Shown: one piece after another, positions 35,184 to 45,372 of the stretch
Numbering within the stretch: position 1 is the stretch's first letter
How the letters are laid out: each line of letters starts with the position of its first letter
DNA from: Amyloporia xantha
Lineage: Eukaryota > Basidiomycota > Agaricomycetes > Polyporales > Adustoporiaceae
Direction: 5' to 3'
NCBI GenBank assembly: GCA_036971615.1
Contig: JAYKKR010000023.1
Span: forward strand, 558,001 to 622,000
Length of the DNA: 64,000 nucleotides
Made by a program: the position numbers and the translations under genes
The notes under the pieces: model-generated
Seen by the model: only the letters and a program-made list of their open reading frames with translations
Database searches by the model: none
What the model was told of the DNA's origin: nothing

Positions 35184-38096
35184 GCGGAAGCGAAAAGAGA
35201 GTATCGGTCTCCTTGCTTGAGGAAAACATCCGCTCGCAGGAGACAGCAGACGCTTGTACGGGCAGCACATCAAGTGCCACACGATACATATATGGGTAGG
35301 GATGTTCGTTTCTCTGCCGAACATTTCAGTCAGCCAAGTGATTCAGATTAAAGATGAATATACTCACTGTCCAATACTGATATGAATCAGTACTCCTGTC
35401 GATGTCTGTAACCAGACCTTCATCAAGATATTGTTGGAACTCTCGTTCAACAATAACACGATCCTGTGCAAGTTGGCTTTCCTCGGAGATAGTCACACCC
35501 GGGCCATTGGTAGCTTCTGAAGAATTCGAAGATACCAACTCAGTGCTTGCTTCAGGAGCAACCATCAGTGTTGACTCGGATGCCGTCCGACGGATTCGGT
35601 CACCTAGGTTGCGTATCCCAGATAAACCGCGACGCTGTGAATCAGCCGCACATTGACTCGGTGTTGAAGAACATGGTAAGCTGGCAGAACATTGCACTCT
35701 TTCGCTCGCTGCAGCACGCTTGTGGCGCTCATCAGTACGGAATTCAAGCATCTACCATCAGTGAGACTTGTGCATTCATCGGGATCTGAATAAGGAACTT
35801 ACTGCTTCAACCATCCAGGCCCGAGCTTTGACAGCTTCACCAACAGACCAATGTATATCAATCCAATCTGCCTTCATAGCGGGATTGAGTACTACAATGG
35901 AAAGATGAATATAATATGAAAGAATTGTCAGAAATCACATACTCATTGCCAATGCATATATACGGGAACAATGAGACTTGAGCACATATTCTTGAATTTT
36001 TATAATGCCAACATTGATGTAGTGAACCAGCTTCGGAATGTTGTTGCGAAGGTCCTTCCAAGCCTCGAGGAAAAGTTCATATGCAGGCATTGCAATCGAT
36101 AGTGTCGGTGTCTTCTCATGAGAGACTAGTTCTTGGGCTTGGTGGGGTATCTCGAGAATCTGGTAGATATGGGTGAGGACACCATATTGGTCAGATAGGA
36201 GGAGATGTTGAGCGATATCCGAGCACGAAGGGTGTTCGAGGAAGGACTTGATTGCCTTGTATAATCCATAAGTATCAGTACAGTGACAGGCGTGAGATCA
36301 TTTTGAACTGATACACTACTGGATGCAGAAGTATCATGTGGTCCATTACAGCCCGTTAGATTCCCATTCTCGTCCTTGATGCATATGTGTGCCGTGAGCG
36401 CAAAAAACGATTGCAAATCGCGATTGCTCCAGAGGTCACTAGTAAACGAGATTCGACCAGGACAGGTCTCCATGCAGAAAAAGACTATCAGCAGACTGAA
36501 AATAATGATTCGGAGTGGCAAGGCATACCTGAAGTTCTTTGATTATATCTTGGTATTTCTTGCGATACTCCATGAGGAGCAGGTCGGTAAACTTGTCATG
36601 ATGCGGTATGTCAGAATCTTGCAAGTCTGGCGAAAGATACAGAAGTAAGTCACGGAATTCTGGGCATTCCGTGACGTTCATTGCCTGTTGAACGAAATAA
36701 TGGGCTGAATCTCCTTGCAAATGTCTCACATATTAGGAATATTTACCTGATCATCTACAGCAGCCCATCGCATCAAGCGATCCAAGAAACCTGCCACGAT
36801 GAACGGCTCACGTGATTCGTTCGGGCAACACAAAGATGCCGCCGTTTGTACAGGCCGCAGGTTCTTGACTTGGCAAACCTCTTCGTAGATGTTATGATGC
36901 TTGTTATTGAGATGATTGCGTAACGTCGAGGCGATACCGCCATCTTTGTTGTTTCGGAATGTCTTCCAATGTTTCCTGGATGTGTTTATAAGATGGTCCG
37001 GACTGGGATAGAAAGGATAGATAAGTAGGACACTTACGTGCATAATTTGCATCCCACGAAAGGTGTCTTTGGCTTCTTGGTGAGCACAGGTTCATCCTCT
37101 GGCTTTGGCATTGCCGACTCAGATGGCTTTATGTCAGTTTCGAGAGCACACATGAAATACCATACATCTCGAGCACTGTTATCATTATCATTGCGTGTGG
37201 ATGAAGATGCGACAGACTTAAATGCTTCAATCGGATGTGCTACAATTGCGGGGGTATCACTTGACATTCCTGTCCAAGGCGCGGATGCTTCTGGCGGTGC
37301 GGAAGATGGACCGACACCCACCATAGTTGCAGTAGTCAACGGCTCATGAGTCGGCTGTGATCTGCGGGAACATTTCGATGGTGCGGATGAGCGGTCAGTG
37401 TTCCTGCACTTCTGACCAGTCTGAGGCTCTTGCTCTCGGGTCGAGCCTGGCTGTTGCAAGGGTGCATTGACCACTGTAGCAGTCCTCTCTTAGAACATGC
37501 TGTGCAGAGGCACTTGATGGCTGCATAGATGTTCCTGAAGCATAAGACAGAACAGGAGGTGGAAAAGAACCTGGCCAATGAGTCTGAGCAGTAGGTGGAA
37601 CAGCATAGGGTGGCATAGAATACACAAAACTCGAGACATGAGGTGGAAGAGGATGTAGCTGCGATGAAGACTGTTGATAATAAGACACCGCACCGCATGT
37701 ACACAGAGATGCTGGATCACAAGCGCAGGACACGGCTCGGGGTAGTGTTGGAAGCATGAGTCTGTGGCGTTACGGCGGGTCGAGAGCTATCAAAGTGTAT
37801 GTAAATCGGAATAACGCATAAACTGTACATTCCGCTCAATGAAACCGATAGCGTCGTTGCAGACAAAGTCGCGTCGTGTCGGTGGTGTCGCAGGTCAACG
37901 GTTGCTAGCAACGTGACCGCGGCCCTGCCCATATTGGTCAAGGAAATGAATGGACCAATCAGAGGGTGAGATTATGGATTATGTCATGAAAATGTCCGAG
38001 TCGTCCGAGTCATCCAAGTTCTCAACTCGCCTCTGCTCGGAGGTCCGATTTCCAGAACTCTCTACCCGAGTCCAGCTCGCCTCTGCCGCAACACTA
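34818..38096 (-). mobile_element. hAT-family DNA transposon, complete ends, 3,279 bp
   Basis: Terminal inverted repeats are TAGTGTTGCG (34818-34827) and CGCAACACTA (38087-38096), flanked by TCCCGAGC on both sides. Subterminal DNA at both ends is rich in ACTCG/CGAGC motifs. The element lies in the Helitron-like gene: removing it with one target copy joins ...GAT CAG CTT TCC CGA GC to CCGTCTTGCT in frame as D-Q-L-S-R-A-R-L-A. The transposase gene lies on the minus strand. The ends look undamaged, so the element could be mobilised if an active transposase is present. Confidence 0.92.
35074..37757 (-). pseudogene. hAT transposase gene
   Basis: ATG at 37755-37757. N-terminus is Pro/Ser/Gln-rich (PPYAVPPTAQTHWPGSFPPP), followed by DVWYFMCALETDIKPSE, KPKTPFVGCKLC and, after an intron, HWKTFRNNKDGGIASTLRNH with NKHHNIYEE: a BED-type zinc finger with C-x2-C and H-x-H/H spacing. 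Next come LLLMEYRKKYQDIIKELQ, GRISFTSDLWSNRDLQSFFA (36,400-36,460; first part of the RNase-H-like catalytic core) and the C-terminal dimerisation segment ALDVLPVQASAVSCERMFSS (35,220-35,290). The rest of the core is hard to trace through introns and frame changes. A run of 31 T on the plus strand (35152-35182), A in the coding sense, interrupts the C-terminal end just after ETDTL and probably destroys it. BED/RNase-H/dimerisation order is standard for hAT. Confidence 0.8.
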
Positions 38097-38104
38097 TCCC
38101 GAGC
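38097..38104. repeat. hAT target-site duplication, right copy
   Basis: TCCCGAGC immediately after the right terminal repeat; matches 34810-34817 exactly. Confidence 0.92.
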
Positions 38105-40262
38105 CCGTCTTGCTGAACTCGCTGCTGCTTATGGCATCTCTGTCACTGCGAGGATGAATGCCGGAGAACTTCGGACTTTGATCACTGCTCACTTATCATT
38201 TGGTTGTTGTGGCTTACCGAGTGAGCCTTGGTCTGCGGGTTGTGATTCAGTCTCTGTGGCATATGAATTGTCCATGCCTTCTGAAATGACGGATTTGTGC
38301 ATCCATGTTCTTGTGTCTGTTGTTGATAGGATCAAGGGCAAGCCCCTACGATGTCTTCTTGAGGTCAATGGTATTGTGTTTGATGCTAGTTGCAGTCTCA
38401 GTCAGCTCCGTAGATTATTGAGGTAATTCATCACCACTTTGAGGAAGGGAAAGTGGATTGCTTATGACCATGCTCGCAATGCCGCTGTTTGGACTGCACG
38501 TGATAGTCACTTGCGGTGTGTACGTGAGAGTTGGCCTCAGCTCATTCCACAATCCTTGAAAGGTCGCCTGGTAGCAAATTTTCATAAGGTGATGTCCATG
38601 GCTAGTCTGTCTGCTTTTACATGTGCCTCTTGTGCTGAGTCTGTGCTGAACAATAAGCGGCAGGACATTGTTCTCTCTGCTGTGGATCTCAGCCTGTTCC
38701 ATAACCCTGTGTTGCCCTTGTCTTTGAGTCTTCCTCACATACACCGTCATGGACTGTTGGCTGGCGTCTTGCTCGATCCTGCTGGTTTCTGCGCTGATCC
38801 CGATACTGGTAAACAAGTTATGATGTTGTGTAAGGTCTGCACATCCTCCGTCTCTCGTGGACGCACCCCTCCTTTGGCTTTGGCTAATGACACCTACCTT
38901 GGTGATATTCCTGCCCAATTGCGAGATCTCACTGCCATCAAAGAGTCCATGATTGCGTGGTGCCGTGCTAAGTGTTGGATTGTTCAGTTGAACCAAGACA
39001 ATGGCAGTCCTGAATTACCAAACACTCAGTGTGGATTCAAAGGAGATATTATTATTCATCCCCAACGCCCTGAATGTTTAGCTACGGTCTTGCCGTTGCC
39101 CATAGCAGACATAATCACGCCAATTTGTGTCATCTTTGTGGGCTCTCATCCACCTTCTGCAGAATGGTTGCGGACAAAAGCGAAGCCACTCATTGTACGT
39201 CGTGAGAAGGTCCGTGCAGCACTGGTCTGGCTAAAGGCTCACAATCCATTGTATGCCAATGTACAGCTTGATCACGGATCACGAGGTCATCGAACAACTA
39301 CCTATGAATGACCTTCTTCCCGTTCATGTCGAACACATATTACCCAGTGATGCGCAGGATGTACTCACTGCAGCTTATGATCCGTCCATTCAAGTGGCTG
39401 GCGGTTTGGTCCTGACGAATTCACTGATGCTCCGTTTCCAAGCGTGGTGGTCTCAGATGTCGATGTTCATGCCCCTTCACATGAATTACGTGCTGCAGCT
39501 GTACGACATGTGAAGCAGCACGGCGGTGCATACGTGCGTCTGCCTCACGATCCTGAACCTGTCAATGAGTTTTGTAATCCCTCTTTATTTCCCATGACAT
39601 ATCCGACACTCTTTCTGTATGGAATCAGTGGTTTCGAAGACAGTTCCCATCGGTCAACGATCTCTTTCAAATGGCATGTTAAGCATCTCTTTAATTTGGC
39701 TGATCACCGATTCCAGGAACATCACTCATTTCTGTTCACAACATTCAATATCTTGCAACGGCGTGCAATATTATTGCATGCCAACCTCAAGTTGAAGCAC
39801 CGAGACCTTGATTCTGTGTCCTCAGATTTTCTCTCTGTTACTCCTGAGGCTGTTGCAAGAGTTTGTGGTCGAATAAACGAGCATGGATATCCTACTGCAC
39901 AGGATGAAGAGGAACGCAAGGTAATCAAGTTAATACGAGAAGTGAATCTGGTTAACCATCACGTTCCTGGGTCTTCCGCTTCATGTGTGGTCATGCAGAA
40001 CGACATTCGCAGTTTAATGATGGAACTAGGTTTGCCGAGCTTCTATATAACCATTAATCCTGCTCATATTTATAATCCTATCCTCAAATTTCTGGCTGGT
40101 CATGATATTGATTTGGATCAGCTACTTCCGGAGCAAATTCCTAACTATTGGGAACAGTCTCTGTTGGTTGCCCGTAACCCTGCCATTGCTGCACGGTTTT
40201 TTAATATATACAGTTACAGTAATCATCTAGTGCATATCTATTTTGAACGAGCAAGATATTGA

Positions 40263-41160
40263 TGTGACCCAAGGAACAGACTATTCAAGAGATGTACTGT
40301 AAACATTTTTTCAATTCTAAGTCTCACAGAATTTGTACTCTGTCTTTGATAGTTCTACATGGCAGATTTGGCGCAGCCATCTGAGAAGCTTATGTAAAAG
40401 AATACATTCTGGTAGCACAATAACATGCATAAAAAGCTACGAGACAGATATCAGCGAGAAAAAGAACTACCATTTACACCCCATATTCAACCCTTCACTA
40501 GTAGATATTCACCATTGCCCATGAGATTTACAGCCCAGTAAAAATGCTGTTTTTTGAGGTATACATGTGGCAAGGCGGTGAGCGAGAACATATTCCTGGT
40601 CGACGACGAGCGTAAGGAGGAGGTTGTGCGCAAGAATTACACAGGTCAGTGTCTGTTATCTCTCGTTACCGAAATAGGCAACTAAACTCAGGGTCCGGTG
40701 ATAGGCGCCAAGCCCCTCTGGGCCCCGATACAGCTCTTTTCGGCACGGCACTTCGGCTCAGTCACCCAACACTTCGATTTCGCCTTTGACGTCCTTCGAT
40801 GCTACGCAAGTGACCCCCGACACTCAGCCTCCCTTGAAGCTCTTCGATGCCTTTGACCGTTTGCTAGGCTTGCTCGAAGCTCAGCGCAGTCGATCTGAGG
40901 TCTCGCCCTTAGATCCAGGACTATCTCCCGCATTCGGCGGACAATAGTGCCACTCTTCGCCGCTCGTCCAGCGCGTGCATTGCTTCGTGCCACCCCGACG
41001 TGTCCGGTCTTTCCCGATTAGGTATTGTGCTTCGCGGCGTGCCTTTGAAGCCGGATATCGGTCCTAGTTGTATTGTATGTTCCTCTTCATTTCCATGCTT
41101 GGCATGATGTCACTCTACCGATGGTCTCGATATGTGCCACTCGGTGAGGCAAACTTGTGT
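40263..41160. other. Spacer after Helitron-like truncation
   Basis: No supported gene. CTTCGAT-rich sequence near 40,740-40,920 resembles the repeat copies further right. A short exon-like GKAVSENIFLVDDERKEEVV stretch lies at 40,570-40,645 but cannot be assigned. Confidence 0.4.
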
Positions 41161-41770
41161 AGGACAATGCAAAGCCACTTGTACTAGTGTGCCACTCTCG
41201 ATAGTGGTAGCATTCCTTTCGTAGTATACAACATGTCATATTTCTCTCTCAAATACAAGTTCCTTTTCCCCCTAGAGCTCAGAGCTCATAAGTCGAGTTC
41301 GCCCTACGTCTAAGTCTTCTACTGCGTCACTTCGTTCTTCGCTGCGTAACCTTGAAACCTCGTCTACTGTGTTTACTTGTCAAAACCGTCTCGTTGAACG
41401 TTTGATCTTACGATCGCCTTCCACTATCATCGAAGAACTGTGTTGCGTCTCGAACCCCGTCCTAGCTAAGTCCTCCCTATCTAATTGTTTCTCTTCCTTC
41501 TACGATACATCGATGAGCTCTATCGAGCTTCAAGTATCTCTACCTAGTCCCACTAACTACCCACAGCCTTTGAGTAGCCTCGACGACGTGTCCAGCTACA
41601 TCGTAAGTTTCCCCAGCGTTCATACCATCTTCGAAGGTGTTTCTCATGTTCACTCGAACCGCGGGACACCCTTGCTGCTAACTCCCCTCCACTAAGACTA
41701 TTTCAGCATTTCTCTAGTCCCTTTAGGTCGCACCCAGGTCAGGGGTTAGGGTTTCATAGGTCGTATCACC
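41161..41770. repeat. 0.6-kb interspersed repeat, copy A
   Basis: Starts AGGACAATGCAAAGCCACTT and ends GGGGTTAGGGTTTCATAGG plus TCGTATCACC. Copy B (43802-44365) starts and ends with nearly the same blocks in the same orientation, including ACTAGTGTGCCACTC, AAGTCGAGTTCG, CTTGCTGCTAACTCCC and the shared end. The middle is rich in TTCGA. This could be a solo LTR family; no flanking duplication was found. Confidence 0.7.
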
Positions 41771-42499
41771 AGTCATCGCACCACCTCGAAAAAAAATGTG
41801 TTTCCACATAATTACGAACAGCGCTGTAATTGACTTGTACAAGTACATAAGTTGGCCCACAAGCCAGATCATGGTAAGACACAATGCACTTATTTAAGAC
41901 AAGATGGTTTGAATAATATGATCTGTTTACTTTAATTGTCCTCAAAATGTTATTATATTTTCTTCTTGGGCTTGTGTAGATTACAGATGTCTATTGACAT
42001 GAGTTTAAGTTGGTTTGAGGCAATGAGACAAGCAAATTTACAACTTTGTTTTTCAAATTGCTTTGAAAGGCAATAAATATTTCCATTATTTGCTTATTCT
42101 GACTAAAAAATTAAGTCCCATGAAAGCTCCAAGTGGCTTCTCTAAGGATGTATAAAGCTTCCCAAAATAAAATAATAAGATTCTTAATCTTGCTTCAAAG
42201 TTGATAATAATACTCATAAGAATATGAGGATGGAACAATATTCATAAACCATCAGCAATTCTCAAATCTGCCTTATTAGGTCTTAATGTGCTTATGACAG
42301 ACTTGTTTTACTTTCGGTCTTAATAATACATCAAAAATATAACTTCAAAGTCATTCAGATATCTAAGTGGAAATTAATAGACAAAAAGAGGACAAAGGGC
42401 TGAAAAGACCAGCAACCCCAATTTTTCATAAATTCAGAAATAGAACAAAGGCAAAATCCGACAAAAGCAGGGAAAGATGGTTCATGTCAAAGTCGTTAT
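41771..42499. other. AT-rich spacer
   Basis: Markedly more AT-rich than the rest of the window, with no coding frame or recognised element. Confidence 0.4.
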
Positions 42500-42774
42500 C
42501 ACTGGATGCGGTTTAGAATATTTTCCAGTGAGATATGGTGAAAATATTGTAAAGTAAGTCAAAATACTTTTAGCATAATCAACTCTTGAGTATTTGGAAA
42601 ATATGGAAAATATATTGTATAGGTTAGAAGATATTGTAAATGTGCTCGAAAGATTAGGATATCAATTGAAAAATATTAGGATTTTGTTTGCTGTAAAGGG
42701 CAAAACTTATTCTGACTATGTTTAGAATATCTTTAGAATATACTTGTCAGAAATATTCTAAACCGCATCCAGTG
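42500..42774. mobile_element. MITE-like element with 24-bp perfect terminal inverted repeats
   Basis: Left repeat 42500-42523 begins CACTGGATGCGGTTTAGAAT and right repeat 42751-42774 is its exact reverse complement, giving a 275-bp AT-rich element without coding capacity. The flanking dinucleotide is TA at 42497-42498 and at 42775-42776, compatible with a TA duplication if one extra T is allowed on the left. The CACTG/CAGTG ends do not settle the superfamily. Confidence 0.8.
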
Positions 42775-42819
42775 TATAAGCCATGTCTGTACAACAAGCT
42801 ACCCTAAGATTTCAAACAT

Positions 42820-43416
42820 GTGGTGGTCTGCAAACCTATTTACATAGTAAGTGTGAAAAGTGTTCAAGGAATGAAAGTAAGACATATTGCCATATGGCAC
42901 TTGTGTGATTCCAAAAACAGGAATCAAGTGCGCCGCTCATACAAGCAGAACGATCAGCATTACAAGCTGAAGTTACAACCCACATTCCCGTGTCCTCATC
43001 TGGCTGGTTTCCTACACAGTTGAAGGGTCGGACTAATGCGCATCTGTACTGGGTACCTCGATACCAGAAAGAGAAAAAAGAAGAATGCGGATGACACAAA
43101 TGTTGCCAACTGGTATGTCATCACCGTCAAGATTTTGTTTGAGGATGGTGCAATCAAAGTGAGGCAGATCCTTGAACCATTGAAGTGTGGCCCGAAGGTG
43201 CTCACGGTGCATGCCACCAACACTGCTAGGGTCAGGGGTGAAATAAACAGTGGTGGTGGAATAGTGTACATTGATCCTTTCAAACTCGTCCAATACCGGA
43301 CACTGATTGAGAGCTATCTCAGAGCCTGGGATGATGCTGTTAGGCATCAAATGGCTGAACAAACAGCCATATGCATTGAGATAATCACAGTTGCTTAATT
43401 TCAGCTGCAGTGCCAC
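42820..43416 (-). pseudogene. C-terminal fragment of a Plavaka/CACTA-type transposon protein
   Basis: On the minus strand, frame-shifted pieces read FFSFWYRGTQYRCALVRPFN, CVGNQPDEDTGMWVV, NADRSACM, then AAHLIPVFG (another frame) and YVNRFADHH. I associate the Y-R-x-x-x-Y-P-C-A-L-V-x-W-F...D-x-x-T-G-M-W-V-V...Y-x-N-x-x-A-D-H-H pattern with the C-terminal part of Plavaka elements in basidiomycetes. Upstream (43,416-43,140) is FERINVHYSTTTVYFTPDPS with EHLRATLQWFKDLPHFDC. Frameshifts and the missing catalytic part make it a remnant. Confidence 0.55.
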
Positions 43417-43801
43417 TGACCATTTGTGAATGACACCGCTGATAGGTACTTGAGGCTTCTGTGCTCAGAAACGGCTCACTACGCCAGCTCTACATCTTCG
43501 ATTCGACACTCGACTCACTAGATCACCTTCGACACTCTCCGATCATTCTCCGATTGCTTCGATCAGCTTCGATCATCTCCCATCATTTCGATCCTTCGAC
43601 TCCATCTCCGATACCTTCGATGTTCCTACGATGCTTCGACGCGATGCTCCGACGCTTCGACATTTCGAGACATTCCTTTGAAGAAGCCTAGCCATTTCGA
43701 GCGAACAATAGAGCAGCAGGAGAACACATGTATCGCTTGTGCCACTCCGAGTCCCTCGGCCATCCGATCTTTGAGCCTATTATATAAATCAGTGACGTCA
43801 T
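43417..43801. repeat. TTCGA-rich tract
   Basis: From about 43,490 to 43,680 the sequence is dominated by CTTCGA, TTCGAT and TCCGAT pentamers and hexamers in irregular spacing, continuing inside copy B of the 0.6-kb repeat (to about 44,240). No coding support. Confidence 0.6.
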
Positions 43802-44365
43802 TAGACAATGCAAGCCGCTCATACTAGTGTGCCACTCCCAATTAGTCGTAGATTGTTCTGAGTAGTAGTATAAAATCTTGTCTTAGCTAGCTCTTTCCAC
43901 ACGTTATATTCCACCCAGTTTCCCCTCAGTGCAGAACTCTTAAGTCGAGTTCGTCTCAGTTCCTCTCTAGAGCCTCCATTACGCTCGATCGTTCTACTAC
44001 GCTTCGATTCTACTACAACTACGCCTACGCTTTGCTTCGATTCCCTACGACGATCCTCCGATTCTATCACGACACTCTTCGATTCTTCTATGACTTGCTT
44101 CCATATTTACTCCAATTTCCTTCGATTCTTCAATATTCTAACTGCGCTCCGACACCACGATCCTTCGAGACCTTTCGACCTTCCTTCGACATACTTCGAG
44201 TCCTTCGAGTATTCTCCATACGCCTTCGAGACGCTGCTTCGCATTCGCCGAAACGCAGGACACCTTGCTGCTAACTCCCTCACACCTAGACCATTCCTAT
44301 TACGGTTCCTTTGCCCTTTTGTTCGCACCTTGTGCAGGGGTTAGGGTTTCGTAGGTCGTATCACC
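43802..44365. repeat. 0.6-kb interspersed repeat, copy B
   Basis: Same orientation as copy A at 41161-41770; shared ends TTAGACAATGCAAGCC and GGGGTTAGGGTTTCGTAGGT followed by CGTATCACC. The copies have diverged and the middle differs in length. Confidence 0.7.
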
Positions 44366-45372
44366 GCTCTACACATTAACATTAGCATACATTAGATGTC
44401 ACGAGTTGACATCGAGCATTTCTTTCCTTTCTATATATGGACAATTTTCTCCCTTTACTCATCGTTATTTTCCCCTCTTATTCAAACGGCCATTTTGTAC
44501 AATACACGAACACCGCAAGCTCATTATTTATGGACTTAGATGCGTCGACCATTACAGGTCACATGTCCCTTTCCCACGGCCTCCGTCCTGCCTTCCCTTT
44601 ACGGACATTTACTTAAGCACAGTGCCAGCCGACCTCGGGCCCTGCCAGGCTCCACTTACAACATCACTTATGACTCATAGCCTGCTTACTCAGGCTGTGC
44701 ACAGACCACCTGCGCATGGACCACGTACATAGCCTGCCCTGAACTCTTGCAGTATATAAGGTAGCACGCCTCTGCCTGGGGACTCCAGTTTCAACCTCTT
44801 GTCCCTAGGTAAGCCAAGCTCCGCTTGTACTTATTTACCAGTACTTACTTTTATTTAACTTGTCCCTAGCCTTACAGTTGAGCTCTCGCTCCTGATCGCT
44901 GCGGTAAGAACCTAGTCGAACACCCTCAAGCATCATGGTTTGTTTGGTCTACGTTGCTTGACTCTAAGTCGTGACATTAGTTCAAAACTCCTCATCCTTG
45001 CGGTGTTCACATATTGATCCCTTTTCACTTCCAATAGGTTGGGTGGTGAGCACCCCTACTATACGCCGTAGTATACATTTACTGTGGACTAGGCGGGGAC
45101 CCGGTGCTCATGATGCCATCTCCAGAAAGCCATAAGTAGATAGTAGACACATCGCCACCACTAGTGGAACAAGCTTTCGGAAACTGCACTTCGGTGGGCA
45201 TTTCTTGTTGGGCAACCAACACGTAGCGCAGATTTCTGCAGCATAATAATCAAAAGCTGTATTGGGTCCTGCGTGAATTGTGAACCACTAGGGGATCTCT
45301 TGGGCGCCGTACTATACTACTTAGTCTCACGGCCTTTCTTACATATGCGCACCTTCCCTCCCTCCTTCAATT
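44366..45372. other. Probable promoter/LTR remnant upstream of a Gypsy fragment
   Basis: Contains TGTCACGAGTTGAC at 44397 (an LTR-like TG start) and a TATA box AGTATATAAG at 44751-44760, upstream of gag-like sequence. No matching second LTR was found, so boundaries are unknown. Confidence 0.35.

Larger units (their letters stand above)
33776..40262 (+). mobile_element. Helitron-like coding region, truncated, split by a hAT insertion
   Basis: Coding sequence occupies 33776-34817 and resumes at 38105 after the hAT element. N-terminal part (ATG 33776): a retropepsin-like segment, LYAGIPISILVDSSLSTSSI, then after a frame change LARYDVALGEDWLRLCQP. SAP-like motifs follow (CSLSDLRTMCSALGIDCGPE; LSRARLAELAAAYGISVT). 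Then a DUF6570-like region (LANDTYLGDIPAQL, IPAQLRDLTAIKESMIAWCR, PTPLPIADI-type LPLPIADIITPICVIFVGSH). Last comes the Helitron-like N domain: PSLFPMTYPTLFLYGISGFE, LFTTFNILQRRAILLHANL, FYITINPAHIYNPIL. It stops at about 40,262, before the HUH nuclease motif; the helicase domain is absent. Lesions include frame changes near 33,895 and 34,735, TAA 38424-38426, a 7-bp duplication at 39270-39283 and a frame change near 39,405. Intact proteins of this type drive rolling-circle transposition; this one cannot. No Helitron 3' hairpin/CTRR end was found. Confidence 0.78.

Noticed and set aside
37743..37750. TAGTGTTG matching 34818-34825, first taken as an 8-bp hAT target duplication
   Set aside because: It falls inside the transposase N-terminal coding sequence, and the pair TCCCGAGC with inverted TAGTGTTGCG ends at 34810-38104 explains both flanks and restores the host frame.
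37950..38096. Apparent N-terminus of a Helitron protein (MDQSEGEIMDYV...)
   Set aside because: The hAT right end lies at 38096, so this open stretch is transposon subterminal DNA that happens to be in frame.
40570..40645. Exon-like GKAVSENIFLVDDERKEEVV followed by a GTCAGT donor
   Set aside because: Too short to identify; no partner exons found.
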